Part shown: positions 1-14,189 of the stretch, one piece after another
Layout of the letters: each line of letters begins with the position of its first letter
Position numbering within the stretch: position 1 is the first letter of the stretch
NCBI GenBank assembly: GCA_965153455.1
Contig: OZ234495.1
Location: 23,184,875 to 23,248,874 of the forward strand
Source: Sphagnum compactum
Lineage: Eukaryota > Bryophyta > Sphagnopsida > Sphagnales
Direction of reading: 5' to 3'
DNA length: 64,000 bases
Translations under genes and position numbers: made by a program
The notes under the pieces: generated by a model
What the model was told of the DNA's origin: nothing
Databases searched by the model: none
The model's input: only the letters and a program-made list of their open reading frames with translations

Positions 1-180
1 TCAAGATGTCCAGGATTTCCTCAAAGTTTCTTCTCAAGTCTTGATCAAGGTTTTTGCCCACCACGAAGCAAAGCTTATAAGTTATGACCCACTTGTTTCA
101 TGACAAGACCTAGTGGGAACCCAGTCAAGCGTGCCAAGGACTAGTTGGGATCAGTCCCTAAACCCTCCCCCCCCCTCACC

Positions 181-310
181 CCCCTTTTGCTTCCATTTTT
201 GTGATGTTGCTGAAATGGCAATCATCCATAAGAGAATTTAGCCAGATTTTGTAATTAAAAATTGAAAGCAGAAAAAATGCTTCTATTTTTTGGCTACCTA
301 CTGGAACTAA
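181..310. repeat. Dispersed repeat, copy 1
   Basis: Contains ATGGCAATCATCCATAAGAG then AATTTAGCCAGATTTTG, and ends in TTTTTGGCTACCTACTGGAA. Related copies occur at about 27836-27968 and 28417-28500. Confidence 0.6.
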
Positions 311-1861
311 GTATAGAATCTGGAAATTTTTAATATTGAAAAATATTATTTCGAAATCTGGCACTTAAAAAACCCCAAAAAACACTAAAATTTCACCAGT
401 TTGGGAGCGTCACCTCAAGCAAAGTGAAATCATCTTTGAAGTGCAAACGAAAACAAGTAGTGAAAAAATGACGAATAAAAATACACTCTTCAACTTACAA
501 AATGTGTTTTTTTTTCTCTTTGGACCCCTCCTATTTTCAAACCTCATAACTTTTCTTATTTATTTTAAACGATTTAAAGTGTTGCAGGAGCACCACCTGA
601 AGTTCTACAAATCATCTTTGAACTCTAATAGTAACAAGATAACATACAAGGAAATTTTGAGGTGTTTGAGAATCGACCTTTGTAATGTTTAATGATCTTT
701 TTTTTGGTGTACTTTGGGGGGCCGTAACTTTATCATTTTTAATTTGTTTTCAGCAATTGTTAGTGTGTAAGATGAGGGATTCAAGTTTTGTTTGGACACC
801 AAAAACAACAGAGCCCTCCCTTTGGATCTGGTCTGCTCTGAACGCTTAAATGTTCGGTCACCAGCTGGTCTACCTTAGGCATGATATGAAATAGAGTCTC
901 TAGCTATGGATCTGTTTTATAAACACGCACTCACTTGGTGCCATTTGGAATTGATATGCCTTATTTGTTTCATCAATGAAGAGCTTCAAAACCAATAAAA
1001 GAATCGGTCAAGTATTAATTAGAAAAATGAAATGTTATTTATATGATAAAATGATGCAACATCAGAAGGAGGAATGATTAGACTTCAATGAGGATTTTGT
1101 TAATTAAAAACTTTGGTGTTTTTTTCCAAAATTTTAGCAATTCTTTTTGGGTCAAAGAAACCACAAAATTTGTTGGAAGAAAAACATGGTTCAGGTGGGA
1201 AGAATGACCCACCCACTTTGAGGGCGTTACCCTACGTGTAATGCAATTCGGAAGGCGTTCCACAACACATAAAGCACTTGGAAAAATTGGTAGTGTATTT
1301 GAAAGCCCTTCATATCTGTGAATATCCCTCCTAGGAAAGGGGGGGGGATCTTACATCATTTTCCAGGAGGGCTATTCACATATCACCTTACAGATGTAAA
1401 ATTGCCTATAGAAGGCGCAGGTCACTCTTGCTCCTAAATAGTAGGTGTAAGATCCCTCCCACTCCTACAGCCCCTTGGTCTATGTATGTTTAGGCTTATG
1501 ATAAGGTTTTATTTTAGGGTGGGCAAGGCCTACTGGTGGACCTTCCCAAAATGGAAGGCTGGACTTGTCTACCACCTCATCCTAAGCACAAGTAGACAAG
1601 TAAGTGCACCATGAAGGATGGATGATAAGTGGTCAGAAAACAGTTTTCTGTTGGGACAATTTGATACAAGTTTGTGGTGGCAAGTTTTCATCAGTGGTGT
1701 TTTACAAATGGAATTTTTATAGTCTAATTATTTAGGTGGTGGATCTCTCCTTTTCATTTGCAATTATAAGCTTAGTTTGGACTTTTGGGAATCACTCTTT
1801 AGGATTTCAATTTGTTGTGAGGTGGGTTTGAGTGGTTGGTAGGAAACATTGATACCCGATA

Positions 1862-1930
1862 GGATAGCCTTTTGGTTGTGACTCATTGCCATTTGCAAGT
1901 GGTCGTGGGTTCAATTCACCAATAGACCAT
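1862..1930 (+). mobile_element. tRNA-derived SINE-like remnant
   Basis: GATAGCCTTTTGGTTGTGAC, then TTGCAAGTGGTCGTGGGTTC and AATTCACC. It resembles a degenerate tRNA head with a B box (GGTTCAATTC). A similar TTGCAAGTGGTTGT...GGTTCAAAC occurs at 4459-4487. Confidence 0.35.
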
Positions 1931-2340
1931 CTACTAGTAGTTACCTACAGTGTTTGGAACCCCAAACGGGGGAACTGTGTAAACTAGTCACCAAAAAGAG
2001 AATTGGTTAAACACTTGAGGGAAAAATACTCAATTGTGTCAATTTGACAAAAATAAAATATTGGATCTTCCAACATGAGCCTAAGGTGAAGACAAACTCC
2101 ATCATAGTTAGTTGGCAAAACTAGCATCCTACTCCATTTTTCATACGTTGGTGGTGTCATGTGTCCTAGCATTTTTATCCTCCAATTCCAAATATGTATT
2201 CATTTAGTTCCTTTGTATCTCCCCACTTTCCATTTTGGGTATTGTCATTGGTCAATTCTTTGATGACCACAATCTTCAATAGACAATTACTTAAACCCTC
2301 AAGCCTATTTGTTTTTGTGGTCATCCATATGATGTCAATT

Positions 2341-2460
2341 GAAAGGTGTTTCTCCACATATAGAGGTGATCACTTGGGACTACATTCTCTCATGGAATCG
2401 AAAGGTGTTTCACCAAATATAAAGAAGATCACTTGGGACTAGGTTCGTTCATGGAACCCA
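2341..2460. repeat. Tandem repeat, unit 59 bp
   Basis: Units start at 2341 and 2400 with GAAAGGTGTTTC and share ATATA.AG..GATCACTTGG, GACTA and TCATGGAA. A third, more divergent copy is at about 2548-2606 and a fragment near 2800-2840. Confidence 0.8.
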
Positions 2461-4439
2461 ACCCACCCATGCCATGACCTAATGGATGATCACAAAAACA
2501 AATAGGCTTCAAAGTTTAGTTGTGTATTGAGTATTGTGGTCATCAAAGAATATTTCCTCACCTATAGAGCAAATCACGTGGAAGTACATTCTCTCATGGA
2601 ACCCAACTCTCCCATGTTGTGACAACAACACTCAATACATGAGTAGACCTAAATCTCCCATGTGATGACCATGGTATTTGATGCATGAATCAACCTTGAA
2701 TAAAACAATTCATTTTTGGTAGGGTTAATGAACCAAAGAATCAAAAATTAGATTACGGATATGGCATCATGGTGAAGGTAGTGCAACAACATATGCTTCT
2801 CATTTGGGACTATTCTCTCAAGGAAGCCAAATCTCCCACGCCCTTGTCGGCCAAGGACACATATGTGTGTGTGTGTTTTCGGGGGTAGGGGAAGGCCCCG
2901 GTGTGGTGGGTGATGTGGTAGTTGAAGTACAAGACCTTATCTGAAGGCTTTTTATTATGTACGTGAAAAAAAAGTCATCGTAGAAATGTACGATGAGAGA
3001 AGGCAAAATCTTCTCCTTGTCATTTAGTTATGAATTAACTAGCTAATCCTCAAGTGGGTATTGGCTAATCCCTCAAGTGGGTATTGGCTAATCCCTCAAC
3101 TAGAGTAAAAAGGAAATGAGAGTGCGAGAGTTTGGAAATTATTTTTCAATGATATAAAACCAAACCATACACCAGTCCACTCTGTTGGTTAGCTGCTGGT
3201 GACAGTCAGTAAGTCACCTACTAGTAGGAGACAGGCACCAACTACCTACATGTCCACCCAGCTCCCCTCCGTCCCCCCCCCCTCCCCCCTTTGCCCAAGC
3301 TTTAGGGTTCCGGACTGGTGTGGAATGGCAGACAAGTTTGTATCATGTTGTTTGCTGGGGATCTCTTGTGTCGGACTAGAATTGGGCAATGGGGTGTGGG
3401 TGGGCTGTCACTTGAATCGGGAAAACAAATCGTTCAAAGTGAGTTTTGAATAAGTCTGACTGTTTGAATCATCATCATCATGATGGTCAAGATACCCTTC
3501 TCATGGTGTGTAGTCGTAAGCTTTGGGTGTTTGGACACTTGTGGAACACATTCGAGGATGGGGATAACATGGAACTACTGAACACTTTGCAGTCACCCAA
3601 AGCAATGAGTGGGTGATTCAAATGGACATCTCCTAAGCAATGAAATTTTACTTTTTTTTTTCATGGCACATTTTATGGTTTTGGGAAGTGCTTTTTTAGG
3701 TGAAGAAAACTGATTTTCATCTGTTTTTTTTCAGTTGTCAAATATGTTCTTTCTGCAGAAAATTCATCACTTTTGCAAAATCAGAAAAAAAAGAAAAGGG
3801 GCATTGGTCCCAAGTTCAAGAAAGCACTGTTCAGTATAATATAATAGGCACAACCCTAAATAGACCACTTCTTTTTTCTCACCATTTGTTTAATACAAAA
3901 GGGAGTGTGTAAAGGGCTCACCACCATTAGCAACAAAATCAAACACGACATCCATATGAGAACTCTACACTCTACAATCTCGTTGTGTGTGTGTGGACAA
4001 ATACCATTGATACGTATCGATCCTATGTATGGATGAAAAAAATTTCATCCACCTGCTAAGAAGTTTAGCGAGATTATGTCTCGTAATCACACCTTGAGGC
4101 CAAATGTTTACCAGAAACAGCCTTGGTTCTCTCCAGCCTCTAGACTATTTTCCTAAACAGTGGCCTCTCACATGTTTACCTACTAGTCCATAGTTTCCTC
4201 ACATATGAACATTGAAGTTCCCAGTTATTATTGCTCAGTCAGACTCTTTCTTTCCTACTACCATCCTGGATTGAACCTGAGTGGCACCCTTTTACAAAAA
4301 ATTATTAGAGTTGTCAGTAGGAAAAATATCTCTTCGATAGGTGCTTGTTGGTTGGTATGTGCGGTTGTCTCTTGAGTTAGAATATAATTGGAGCTCTTTG
4401 AGCCAATTTAAACCTAGTTGTTGGTTTTTTAAGTGTATC

Positions 4440-4490
4440 ATGAACGCACGACTACCTTGCAAGTGGTTGTAAGTAGGTTCAAACTTCAAA
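4440..4490 (+). mobile_element. tRNA-derived SINE-like remnant
   Basis: ACGACTACCTTGCAAGTGGT, TGTAAGTAGGTTCAAAC shares the TTGCAAGTGGT and GGTTCAA blocks with the copy at 1.9 kb. Fragmentary. Confidence 0.3.
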
Positions 4491-6326
4491 CCTCGGGACT
4501 ACTACTAGTTTGCATGCTAATGTGATAATTGTCTATCTGCAATGATGGGGTCCAACCATTGGGGGTGGGTGTGGGAAGAAGCATTTTTTCAGACACCTGA
4601 AGGAACAGCTCAATTAGCATTGTACTTCACATACTTTAATCACCAAAATGCTCTTCTCTTTGCTTGCAACTTGGCATTGATCTAGTTGTAAGTTGTAACT
4701 GTGTTTTGCTTGACTACTTTCCTAAAGACCTGGGCCAAAAAAAATTTACTTTGTTATTGGGTGGGGGACCTCCCCAGCTCAATACTCTCAGTCCCAGCTG
4801 CCATGGGGACATTTTGCAAGCTTGCACTGTGGCAAGGTCACTACTAACTTTCATTCGAATTTGTTCCTCCTTATTATGCCGTTCAAAAGAGTGTGCACTT
4901 GATGGTCTCCACCAAAGACTTAAGAATTCATAAAGCACTGCCAGATTTTTTTAAAAGTGTATTTTGAGGTTATGTTATAAAGCAAAAAATGTGATGATGA
5001 AATGCCACCTTTTTTTATTATTAAAAATCATTCATAACCGGCGGGTACCCTTCAGAAATAATGGGTTAAAAGCTAAAAAATTAAAAAAAATCTGGCAGTG
5101 CTTTACATTGGGCAATGCCCACGGAGGAGTTCGGGCATTACTGAAATAAGAACCCCCTCGGCTCCTGCCTCAGGAGTTCTTACACCTACACATCATTTCT
5201 GCATTGTAGATCTTGCAAACCATATGAGTAGGGATATATGAGGAGGGATAAGAACAAATGAATAATGCTCCATACAATTTAACCTCTCTAAACCCTTGGG
5301 TGCAAAATCTTTCCTAACATGTAAAGCATGTAAAAGTTAACAAATGATTTTATTTTTTTTGAGGAAACATGCAATAAAATTTTAATTTAAAAACACCCCT
5401 TTTCAAAGGGAGGGACCCCAAAATGATGTGTGATAAACATATAGAGTTCAAGGTACTTATTTCATTGCTTAGTTTTGTGAATGGTTCATCAAGTGAAACA
5501 TGTTGTAGATGATTGACTTTGTAATACATTTGTTTCATCTATAAAGTTGTTGAGAGTAACTTTTTCTAATAATTTGAAAAGGTATTATTTTTAGTGTCAT
5601 ATTTCATACTTTTGAAACAACATTTGCGCTTGTGAAACCACCTTGTGTCATCTAGGGTGAAGTGCAAGTCATGTAATTACCTATAAATTACTTAATAATT
5701 TGTCTTCATTGAGTAAATCTACAATTCAAGGCCATTGCAGTGCATGACCATGAGTTGTTGAGGAGATGACAATAATTAGTAATTATTAGTTTTGTATGAA
5801 TCTTTCTTTTTCAAAAGAAGATCTGGTGGGCAAGAGTTGGGTATATAACCTTTAAGTGGTGTTTTTTCAAAAACTTAGGAACCAGTTCTACCCAATGTTA
5901 GGGATTACTCATTTGAGCAGGTAAGAATAGCTGGTTTTAGATTTGTTTAGTAAAAATCAAACAAGAATAAGTTTGATTTTTGAAGGTAAAAACATAAATA
6001 GATTTCTTTTTTCTTAAAAAACTAAATGAAAAATCAAGTTTTCAATTATATTTGGCTATGATTCGAAATTGAGTTTTCAAAAAAGTGACTGGAATTGGGG
6101 TTAAGTAGAGGTTAATCATTAGTTAATCACTATCACAAGAATTAGATTAGAAATAGGTTTGGTTTTTAGAACCAGAATTGAAACTGTAGTTTTTTAAGAA
6201 CTAAACCTAGAACATGATTCTTGATTTCATTCGTGCATCAAAGCAAAAGAGGAATTAAAATAGTTCTAGATTTAAAAAAAAAACCAAAACTAGAAGTTTT
6301 TCATATGAGTAAAAAACTGCCCAAGA

Positions 6327-6732
6327 TTAGTTTAAAACAATGCTGCGTGTATATGATTTTTTAAAACGCCACAAAACCTTAACCCAAAACTTGGCTTGTT
6401 TATGCAAAATGAACAAAGTTTCTGCTAATTGAGATTTTTGAGTGGCAAATGTTTCAATGTCTATACTAATATTTATGGATGCAAAGGCATGGGTGTCCCT
6501 CCATGTAGCATCAATGGAGGCAAGTAGATGTGAAAAACTTCTTTGTTTAGGAGAAACTAAGGTCATTTTCTTTATTTGGGGATGAGCCTAAAGCCTTTAA
6601 ATCCAAATACCTTCTCCCATTTGCAATAGCCCTACACATAAAACCAAAACATGAATCATGAAATTTTGGATTCATGCTTCCAATGTTATATTTAGTAAAC
6701 CATTCATGAACCATAATCAAACTTTTGTACAC
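6327..6732 (-). pseudogene. Unidentified coding-like fragment
   Basis: Two overlapping minus-strand frames, 6547-6732 (EWFTKYNIGSMNPKFHDSCF, GFMCRAIANGRRYLDLKALG) and 6327-6566 (SIDATWRDTHAFASINISID, AETLFILHKQAKFWVKVLWR), look like one protein broken by a frameshift near 6.55 kb. Amino-acid composition is more protein-like than in surrounding frames. No family recognised; probably a transposon relic. Confidence 0.3.
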
Positions 6733-9700
6733 ATTTCATGAAGAAAGAACACATAAATGGAATATGCATTTGTAACTTGGGTATGTGGTATTGTGGTCAT
6801 TTTCCCACAAAAACTTGAAGTTTATAACAATATGGGGGCATTGCACTTTCCATTGCAATGGAAGGACCTTATGATTTGCGAAAAAATGAGGGTTTTACAT
6901 AGGTCCCACTTATCATTAATAATTGTGGGATTTTAAACAACATGGCAAGACCATGATGAAATCATGTGGAAAGTGACAAGGAATAATATTAACTTAAAAC
7001 AAGCTTATGAAGCAATGAAGCTTACAACAATGTTATAAATAAGCAAAATGAACATAACCTTGCCACCTGCATTTACAAAAAAATGTAAACAAAGAAGTGC
7101 AACACAAGAGATTTGACCTTAAACCCAAAACCTTATTATGCAAGACCACAATGAATGGAATCGTAAGACAACCATGACAAAAAAAACATGCAAATTAATA
7201 AAAAAAAAAGTAAGGAATAAAGTGTAAAAGGTTCACCTAAAGTACATTATTGATGTTCAGCTAATTGCAACAATGTTAAGAATTGCAAATTAACCATAGC
7301 ACCACTTACACTTGCGAAAAAAATTGAAATGGAACAATATGAAGGGGTTCACCTTGAACCCTAAACCTTATTGTTCAAAACCACAATAAAGGGAGTTACA
7401 AGACAAGCACAAGCAAAGAAAGTGCAAAATGACAAAAAACGTAACTTGTGTACAATATTTTAAAACCTCAATTGAAACAAGTCGTTGTTGGAGCTAACAA
7501 CAATGCAAAAAGTTAGAAGATGACAACAAGTCACCAATTACATTTATAAACAACTACGACAAAAGGAAACAACATGGTGAAGCTTACAAAACCACAATGA
7601 ACAAGATTATGCAAGATATCATTCTCCACAACTAGTTATTTCTTCTCTCATATGTCCTTCCCTTTTTTTTCTTCATGTTTACCATTTTCCCTTATTTCTT
7701 TCTTGAACCAACTCCACTTCCATTTCCACTATCTTCTATCCCACCTACTTCCCTTTTTCTTCTTCATGCTTGTCATTTGCCCCTTTCCCGCAAACTTTTC
7801 CTTCATTTTTTGTTGTATTAACCCCATTTCCACAATCATCATCTTGAATCCTAAAGAGAGGGAAGAAAAAAAGGAAGTGAAATATGCATATCTTTTGTGT
7901 ATTATGTTCCCATTATGTTGTTTGTTCATTTGTCATTCTCCCACAAAAGATTAGGGTTCATAACAAAATGAAGGTATTGCATTTGCCAAGATCATTGACA
8001 ATTATAGTTTTTTTAAAAAATGAGGTTGTTATATTGTTACATAGATTTACATGATGAAAAACATATACATGGCAAGGTGCAAGTGTAGAAATTAGAAATA
8101 TAGGCACACACCATAAAAATATGTGTAAATTAAAAAATTGTGTCGAAAAGAAAATGTAAGTGTAAAAGCTTGGTGCATGTGTAAATATAAATGATTTACA
8201 CCTAAATGGCTTTACACATTGTGTAAGTCATCCATTTAGACTTACACATACAACATTAGTCCTAACCCTTGATTAATAGCATAAAAAAAACCTAAACTAG
8301 AGGTTGTTTTATTATGAAATTCTAAGAGTCAAAATTGAATGCTTTGTATTTTGTTTTTTTTGAAAAGTTGAAAATAAATGTTCTTTGAATTCTAATCTTC
8401 TTGATAGACTATAACCAAAAATCATAAAAATCAAAGAACCGCCCAACACTAATAATTAACAATGTTGTACTAATATATGTACTTTCAATATTAGATTGGT
8501 TTTGGTATGAAGGATCTACCCCCTTACTCATGTACCAAGCTTATATGTACAAGAATTTAAGTATCACTTGGTAAAATACAAAGGGTGAAAACACATTATG
8601 ATGTAGAAAATTTTAGGGAAAACTAGGACTACATATAGTAGTAACATGTAAGATTTCACTCACTTTGAATTTTTTTAGAGATCACATGTAGTTAATTTGA
8701 GCTTCAAACATAAAATAAGTTATTAAACCCATCAATATGCAATTGATTAGTAGTTGTATCATTGTCTAAAAATACACCAATAATTTTATAAACATTGGTT
8801 TAAAACCCCTATTTTTCAGCAGATTACCCATTTTTGTTAATTTTGAAAATCCATTCTTTTTTATTTAAAATTGTAAAAAAAACACTTAACCCATTTACAT
8901 CTTCAATGGAAGAACATTTTAAAACTTTAAAAGATCAAAAATTTCATTATTATAACATCATAATGTATTACAAATGTTTTTAAAACATTTGGTATGAACT
9001 TCACAACTTGAAAAGAAATTGAGAATTTTAGAGAAGAAGAATTTTTTTCATGGTTGTTTTTTTACATGTGCAAAATTTCATGGATAAACTACCATTAAAT
9101 CTAGTCCTTTCTAGTTGTTTTGTATAATTGTAGCATTGTGACAGGTTGTTGCAAAATGAAAATGTATTCCAACCACTAATTAATTTGTTCACATTTGCTG
9201 AAATTTCATGATACAATGATATATTGGGATGTAAACCACCATTAATTGAAATCTTTATTTACAATTTTTTTTTCCAAACATCGACCATGATATATCAAAG
9301 TTCCACAAGTATCGAAAACTATCAAACTGTCACAAATTTTTGTCTACACCATAGTGTGCTTTCACCCCAAAGAAGGTATGAATACTTGTGAAATGGTTTG
9401 TATATGAATACAATATTTGTATTGAAATTTTATAATTCATGTTGAGAATATATAGACATAGGTATGGTATTTTTATTGCATTTCATACCAAATCGTATAT
9501 ATTTCATATAGAAACTTTTCATGCAAATTGAGAATGACATAAAACCAAAAAAAAAGTCTCAACTTTCCATAGGTTATCGTATTTTGCAACATGACCTCAA
9601 TAATTTCTATAATGATCACAATATCACCTACTTCATCATCAATGCGAGCCTAAAAATTTAAAAACAAAATGGCTCCCATATACCCCACAATTGCAAGATC

Positions 9701-12700
9701 CCAAAAACTAAAAAACCCACTTCAAGAAAACCCCAAAACTAAGGGACAAACCTGTGCTTCATACATAATACTTTGTGCTTTAAATTGTCAACATATAAAG
9801 CTATGAATTATCAATGGCAATGCAAAGGAAATGCCATAAGAAAAATATAATTTGCTAAAAACCTTGAATGCCTCATTCGAAGTTGAATCAAAACTAATTG
9901 GGGAAAGAGATTGTAACAATTTGGCACAAGCACAAATATCTCATTGAAGAAAAGAAAAAGTTATGCGTTGTGGGTGTTCCTTGCACCCTAAATATCATAC
10001 CCCCTAACTAGCTCCATCCAATGCCTACAACCCTAAATATTGTTACTACAAACAACATGGCAATGGACAAAACTTACACAATATGATATGGTATTTGAAC
10101 CCCAACTTCACACCTAGCTACCCTAATAAGTATATTGTTTAGGTATGCATGAACTTCCATACAAATTAGGTGTTTTTTTTTCATTACATTACACATACAA
10201 ATACCTTATATTTAGGTTGGACCATAAGTATGCACAACATTAATAAATAATAATTATCCTATTGTTAACAAAACCTTGGTTCTAGTTAAAGGTACAACTT
10301 TTTTTTAACAAATGGAAAAATTCGTAGCAAAGAATAAAACATACAACACTGGTTGAAGGACACCCTATAGCACACCATATAATTTCAAAAGGTTAATCTA
10401 TCATTTAATCAAATTAAATAATTGCAAATTCCACCTAATCCCTTTGTGGTCTATAACACAAATTAGAAAGTCAAAATTTAACCTTCAAAGCTCCCCATAA
10501 TTACCTTTTCAATAACATGCACAATGGCTATATCTCTATTTAAATTTTTTTTCCCATTTTAATCTACCATATACAATTAAGTCATCCCTAGAATCATTTA
10601 ACCCAATTTGTGACTCCGAATTTTTTTGTCAAATTTAATATCTTTTCATTCTATCTATCCATATAACTAGGCAACCATTCTTTTTGGAGTGACCAAATAG
10701 GTGTAAAGGGCCAAGGCTTTATAGTATCAAGGAAGTTTTTGTTTAAATATACATTGTTGAATGTTTAACATTTTCATGCTTCCCTAGGTACCATTAATGG
10801 GTGCTTGAGCTAGTAAATTCTCACATAGTTGTGCACACTTAAACATTCATGGAACCTATGTACCAAAGCTTTAGGTGTCATTAAATCACACATGTGGGGT
10901 AGTTGATTTCAATATCTTTACAATTGAACTTTTTAGTAGTTGACATGAGTTATGCCCTTGTAATATAATAGTTTAGAGGAAAATAGGGCCCTTAGCTATA
11001 TTCTTTATCCAAATTTCACTCCATTTTATTTATAGGTTGGGGGTAGGACATTAAGCCATTTCAATAAGATTTTGTGAAACAATTCAAGTCTTTGTTATTT
11101 TCTGAAGAATGATACAAATGATTCCAACTTTCATATGACAAAACTCTCCACTTACATTTTATTTTTAAAAAAATGTAAATTCGATTTAAATATTTTTTGA
11201 ATCTTGTTATTGAATAACATTTCAATGATGATGTTTTGGAAAAAATAAATTCAAACACATGATTTTTAAATGGAAAAACCTTTATGGCTAATACATGAAT
11301 GAATAAAATATGTCTTTCATATATTAAACTTTCATTTGATTTGGGAATTTATATCATACAATTTTGCTTCCAATATATCATAATGTTACTAATAATTTTT
11401 AATTTAAACGTATGAATCCATATAATTTATCTACATAAAATAATTATAAATGGTTCACAAATAAATTATATATATATATAAGTCATATTAAATTTGAGGT
11501 ATACATTTAATCTAAATATTTTAGTTTAAATTGAATAATAGTAATAATTAAAATAAAAATATGAACTAATTCTATGCAATTATTAAAGTTATTCATTTTT
11601 GCACATATAATCTAATATAATTTTCTAATAATATATCTTTTACACATGTAAAATAAATAAATTTATTTATATAAATGTATTATATAGATTTTTATTTAAA
11701 CTTATGATAAAATTTAATGTACAAATAAATTATATATTTCCCACATCTTACATTCTTATTTTATTTTAAAATTACAATATATAAATTTATGTATAATATA
11801 TCATTATTTTAAGATTAAAATTTATTTCAATGTATAATATCATTTAGTTTATTCCACATTGATATTTAAAATGGATTATGTATTGCGTATATTTTTTAAA
11901 AATGTAATAAAGGTTTTTATATATCCTATAATTAATCAAAAATCAATTCCTTACATGTTTATAGTTCGTTATGTTTGTTTATACTCATAATTAAATTATT
12001 AATAATCATTTTTGAATCATTGTAAAATAATTGTACGACCACATTGTCTGTATAATGACACATCATTTTGTCCACATCATTTGCATAGTTATATTTAGTC
12101 ATATTTGAAATGACTTTATTTTAGTCATGTTTTCAAATGATATTTTAGACATTCACGTCATTTTGTCATTAATCATAGATGCCACATGGATGAAAACTTG
12201 CGATGAAATAACGATGTCATCGTTCTTATTATCATGTTTTCATCTACTAGTCAAATGCACCACCAATATAAGACTACAACTTTTTCCACATATGATTTGA
12301 AGTAATATCATATGACTACAATCAATTATGTAGTCATTTTGAACATGTAGTCATTATTCTTGGTTGCAAAGGACATAATTCCTTCTAGTGATTATAATTT
12401 GATATTTATACATGATATGCATTTTTTGAGTACCTTGTTGGCCCAATTACATGTATTGATGAACCCTTAAGATGTTAGAAATGTGCTAAAAACTTACATT
12501 TTTTGTCGACATACCCAAATGTTTTGATTTTTGTATGAATGTGGGGCAATCACCTTCTAATGAATTTAATATGATGTATTCAAATAGTGCCTTATCTATT
12601 TTTGTGTTTGAAATTAGTCTTTTTTAAATCATATGATTTATAAATGGGTTTCATATTTATAAATCACTCAAAAAATTTGCTTCTTTTCACCAAATATAAA

Positions 12701-13229
12701 AAATCATTATTAGTATATTTGAACCCAAAGTGGGCACAATAATGCCACATGTCATATGGTTTGAATGTTTGACGATTTTGATACAAAGGAAATTGTGCAA
12801 TTCTTATGTTTAGGTGGGAAGGTTGGTGGAAATGGTTTAAAATGTTTTGATGTTTAAAAATAACAAAAGATTGCAATATCATATCAAAAGTCCACTCAAG
12901 CAAAACAAGACCCTGTGTCTTGAAATAATCTTTAAATGTAGAATATTTTATAGAACATCCTTAAAATCATGATTAACAAATCAACACAATGATTTTAATT
13001 CCTATTATCCAAAAAGATTTTGCATTATGCTACCATGTGTAAAGGTGAATTCAAAGAAATTCCCATAAAAATATCTTTTTCAAATCATTTACAAATTTCT
13101 TAAACAACAAAAAACATTGGTTCCAATGGTTTAAAAATCCTTTTGGGTACTCCATATTCATTATATTCATTTCAAATTTATTTAGATTCTCTCTTAATAC
13201 ATTACAAATATTGTCATACAAGTTCATGC
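6733..13229. other. AT-rich gene-poor spacer
   Basis: No gene supported on either strand. The stretch 11.3-12.0 kb is extremely AT-rich. A hairpin cluster lies at 8160-8248, and 12.03-12.37 kb is rich in TAGTCAT/ATGACTA motifs that recur at 15.15-15.48 and 16.9-17.06 kb. Confidence 0.5.
8160..8248. repeat. Cluster of three small hairpins
   Basis: GTGTAAAAGC (8160) pairs with GCTTTACAC (8209) with one bulge. Nested inside, GTGTAAAT (8179) pairs with ATTTACAC (8194). Next to it TGTGTAAGTC (8220) pairs with GACTTACACA (8239) over a 9-base loop. Confidence 0.7.
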
Positions 13230-14110
13230 AAAATTTTCAACGCCAATTTAAGTAATTTTTTTACCACAACAAAAATTAAGTAAGGGTTATGGTCAAATGT
13301 GGCTCAATATATTATGAATGCACCCAATTGTTGTGCTTGGGTGATCCAAAAGGCTTCTACAAACTATAAACCATTTTGCTGAATTGAGTTGTTTGGAATT
13401 TTCCACTAATGCTCCAAAATATTTCCTTTGAAAGCTAATCACCCACCACACATTCACCTTTTTTAAAGTGGAAACAAGCCTAAGAAGACTAGGTTGTACA
13501 AACTTATTCATGAATTTACATGTTCTACTTATTTCATCCTAGGTTTTTGGACCTTTAGATATTTGATGCCCTTGAACAAACATCCAATGCAAATGAAGAA
13601 ACATTGTTTATGTTTGGATGGGTGCATTTTGTTTATGCAATGTTTGAAAATAAACAAGTGAGGTTTGGGTTTCTAAGTTGAAGTGCTAAAAAAGTCCATT
13701 TGCTTAACAAAACATTCAAAACCTAAACGTATAGGTCTATAAGGTTTTTGCCTTCCTATTCATGCAATAGTCAGCCTAGCTAACCTTGGCTTTTATGTTA
13801 TATTCTTACCACACCATAAGTAGTTTTTGAAGATAGATTTGCATCTATGTATTGTTTGTGTTAACCTTGCCCAAGTTGTCATGAAAAACCACAATGTAGA
13901 GCCTAAAACCACTTTTAACAATGATTCTTTCACATTAACAAGTGGTGAGATGGATAGTATTATAATATTTTAGGTTTTTCTTGATTTTGTCAATAAGGAA
14001 GGAGTCCACATCCTTGACCTCTAGGTTAAACGCCACACCCAATAGCTTCATAGCCCATTTCCACCTAAGTTTTTAAATTACTACTTAGGTATAAAATGTC
14101 TAATTTTAAG
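13230..14110 (-). pseudogene. LINE post-RT region remnant
   Basis: Near 14.06 kb the minus strand reads RWKWAMKLLGVAFNLEVKDV then DSFLIDKIKKNLKYYNTIHL, matching the 'YLG.p.g......f...i..kl..W....ls.aGR' segment that follows the reverse transcriptase in plant LINEs. Weaker similarity continues to the 72-codon frame at 13293-13511. Its end marks the recognisable 3' end of the element. Confidence 0.6.
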
Positions 14111-14189
14111 CTAATAGGCCGTAATTTTTGTCAAATTGAATTCTAATCCTAAGATTTGTAAGAAACAATTGAACAAGTTCATTATCTAT

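Larger units (their letters stand above)
1..6300. other. Gene-poor spacer with short repeats
   Basis: No gene supported. Contains C-rich runs (about 168-184 and 3272-3290), a G-run near 1340, a 59-bp tandem repeat at 2341-2460 with a third degenerate copy at 2548-2606, GT runs near 2862 and 3985, and two tRNA-like SINE fragments (about 1860-1930 and 4440-4490). Confidence 0.5.

Noticed and set aside
7652-7954. 100-codon Phe/Pro/Ser-rich plus-strand frame
   Set aside because: Made of CT-rich low-complexity sequence; amino-acid bias mirrors base composition.
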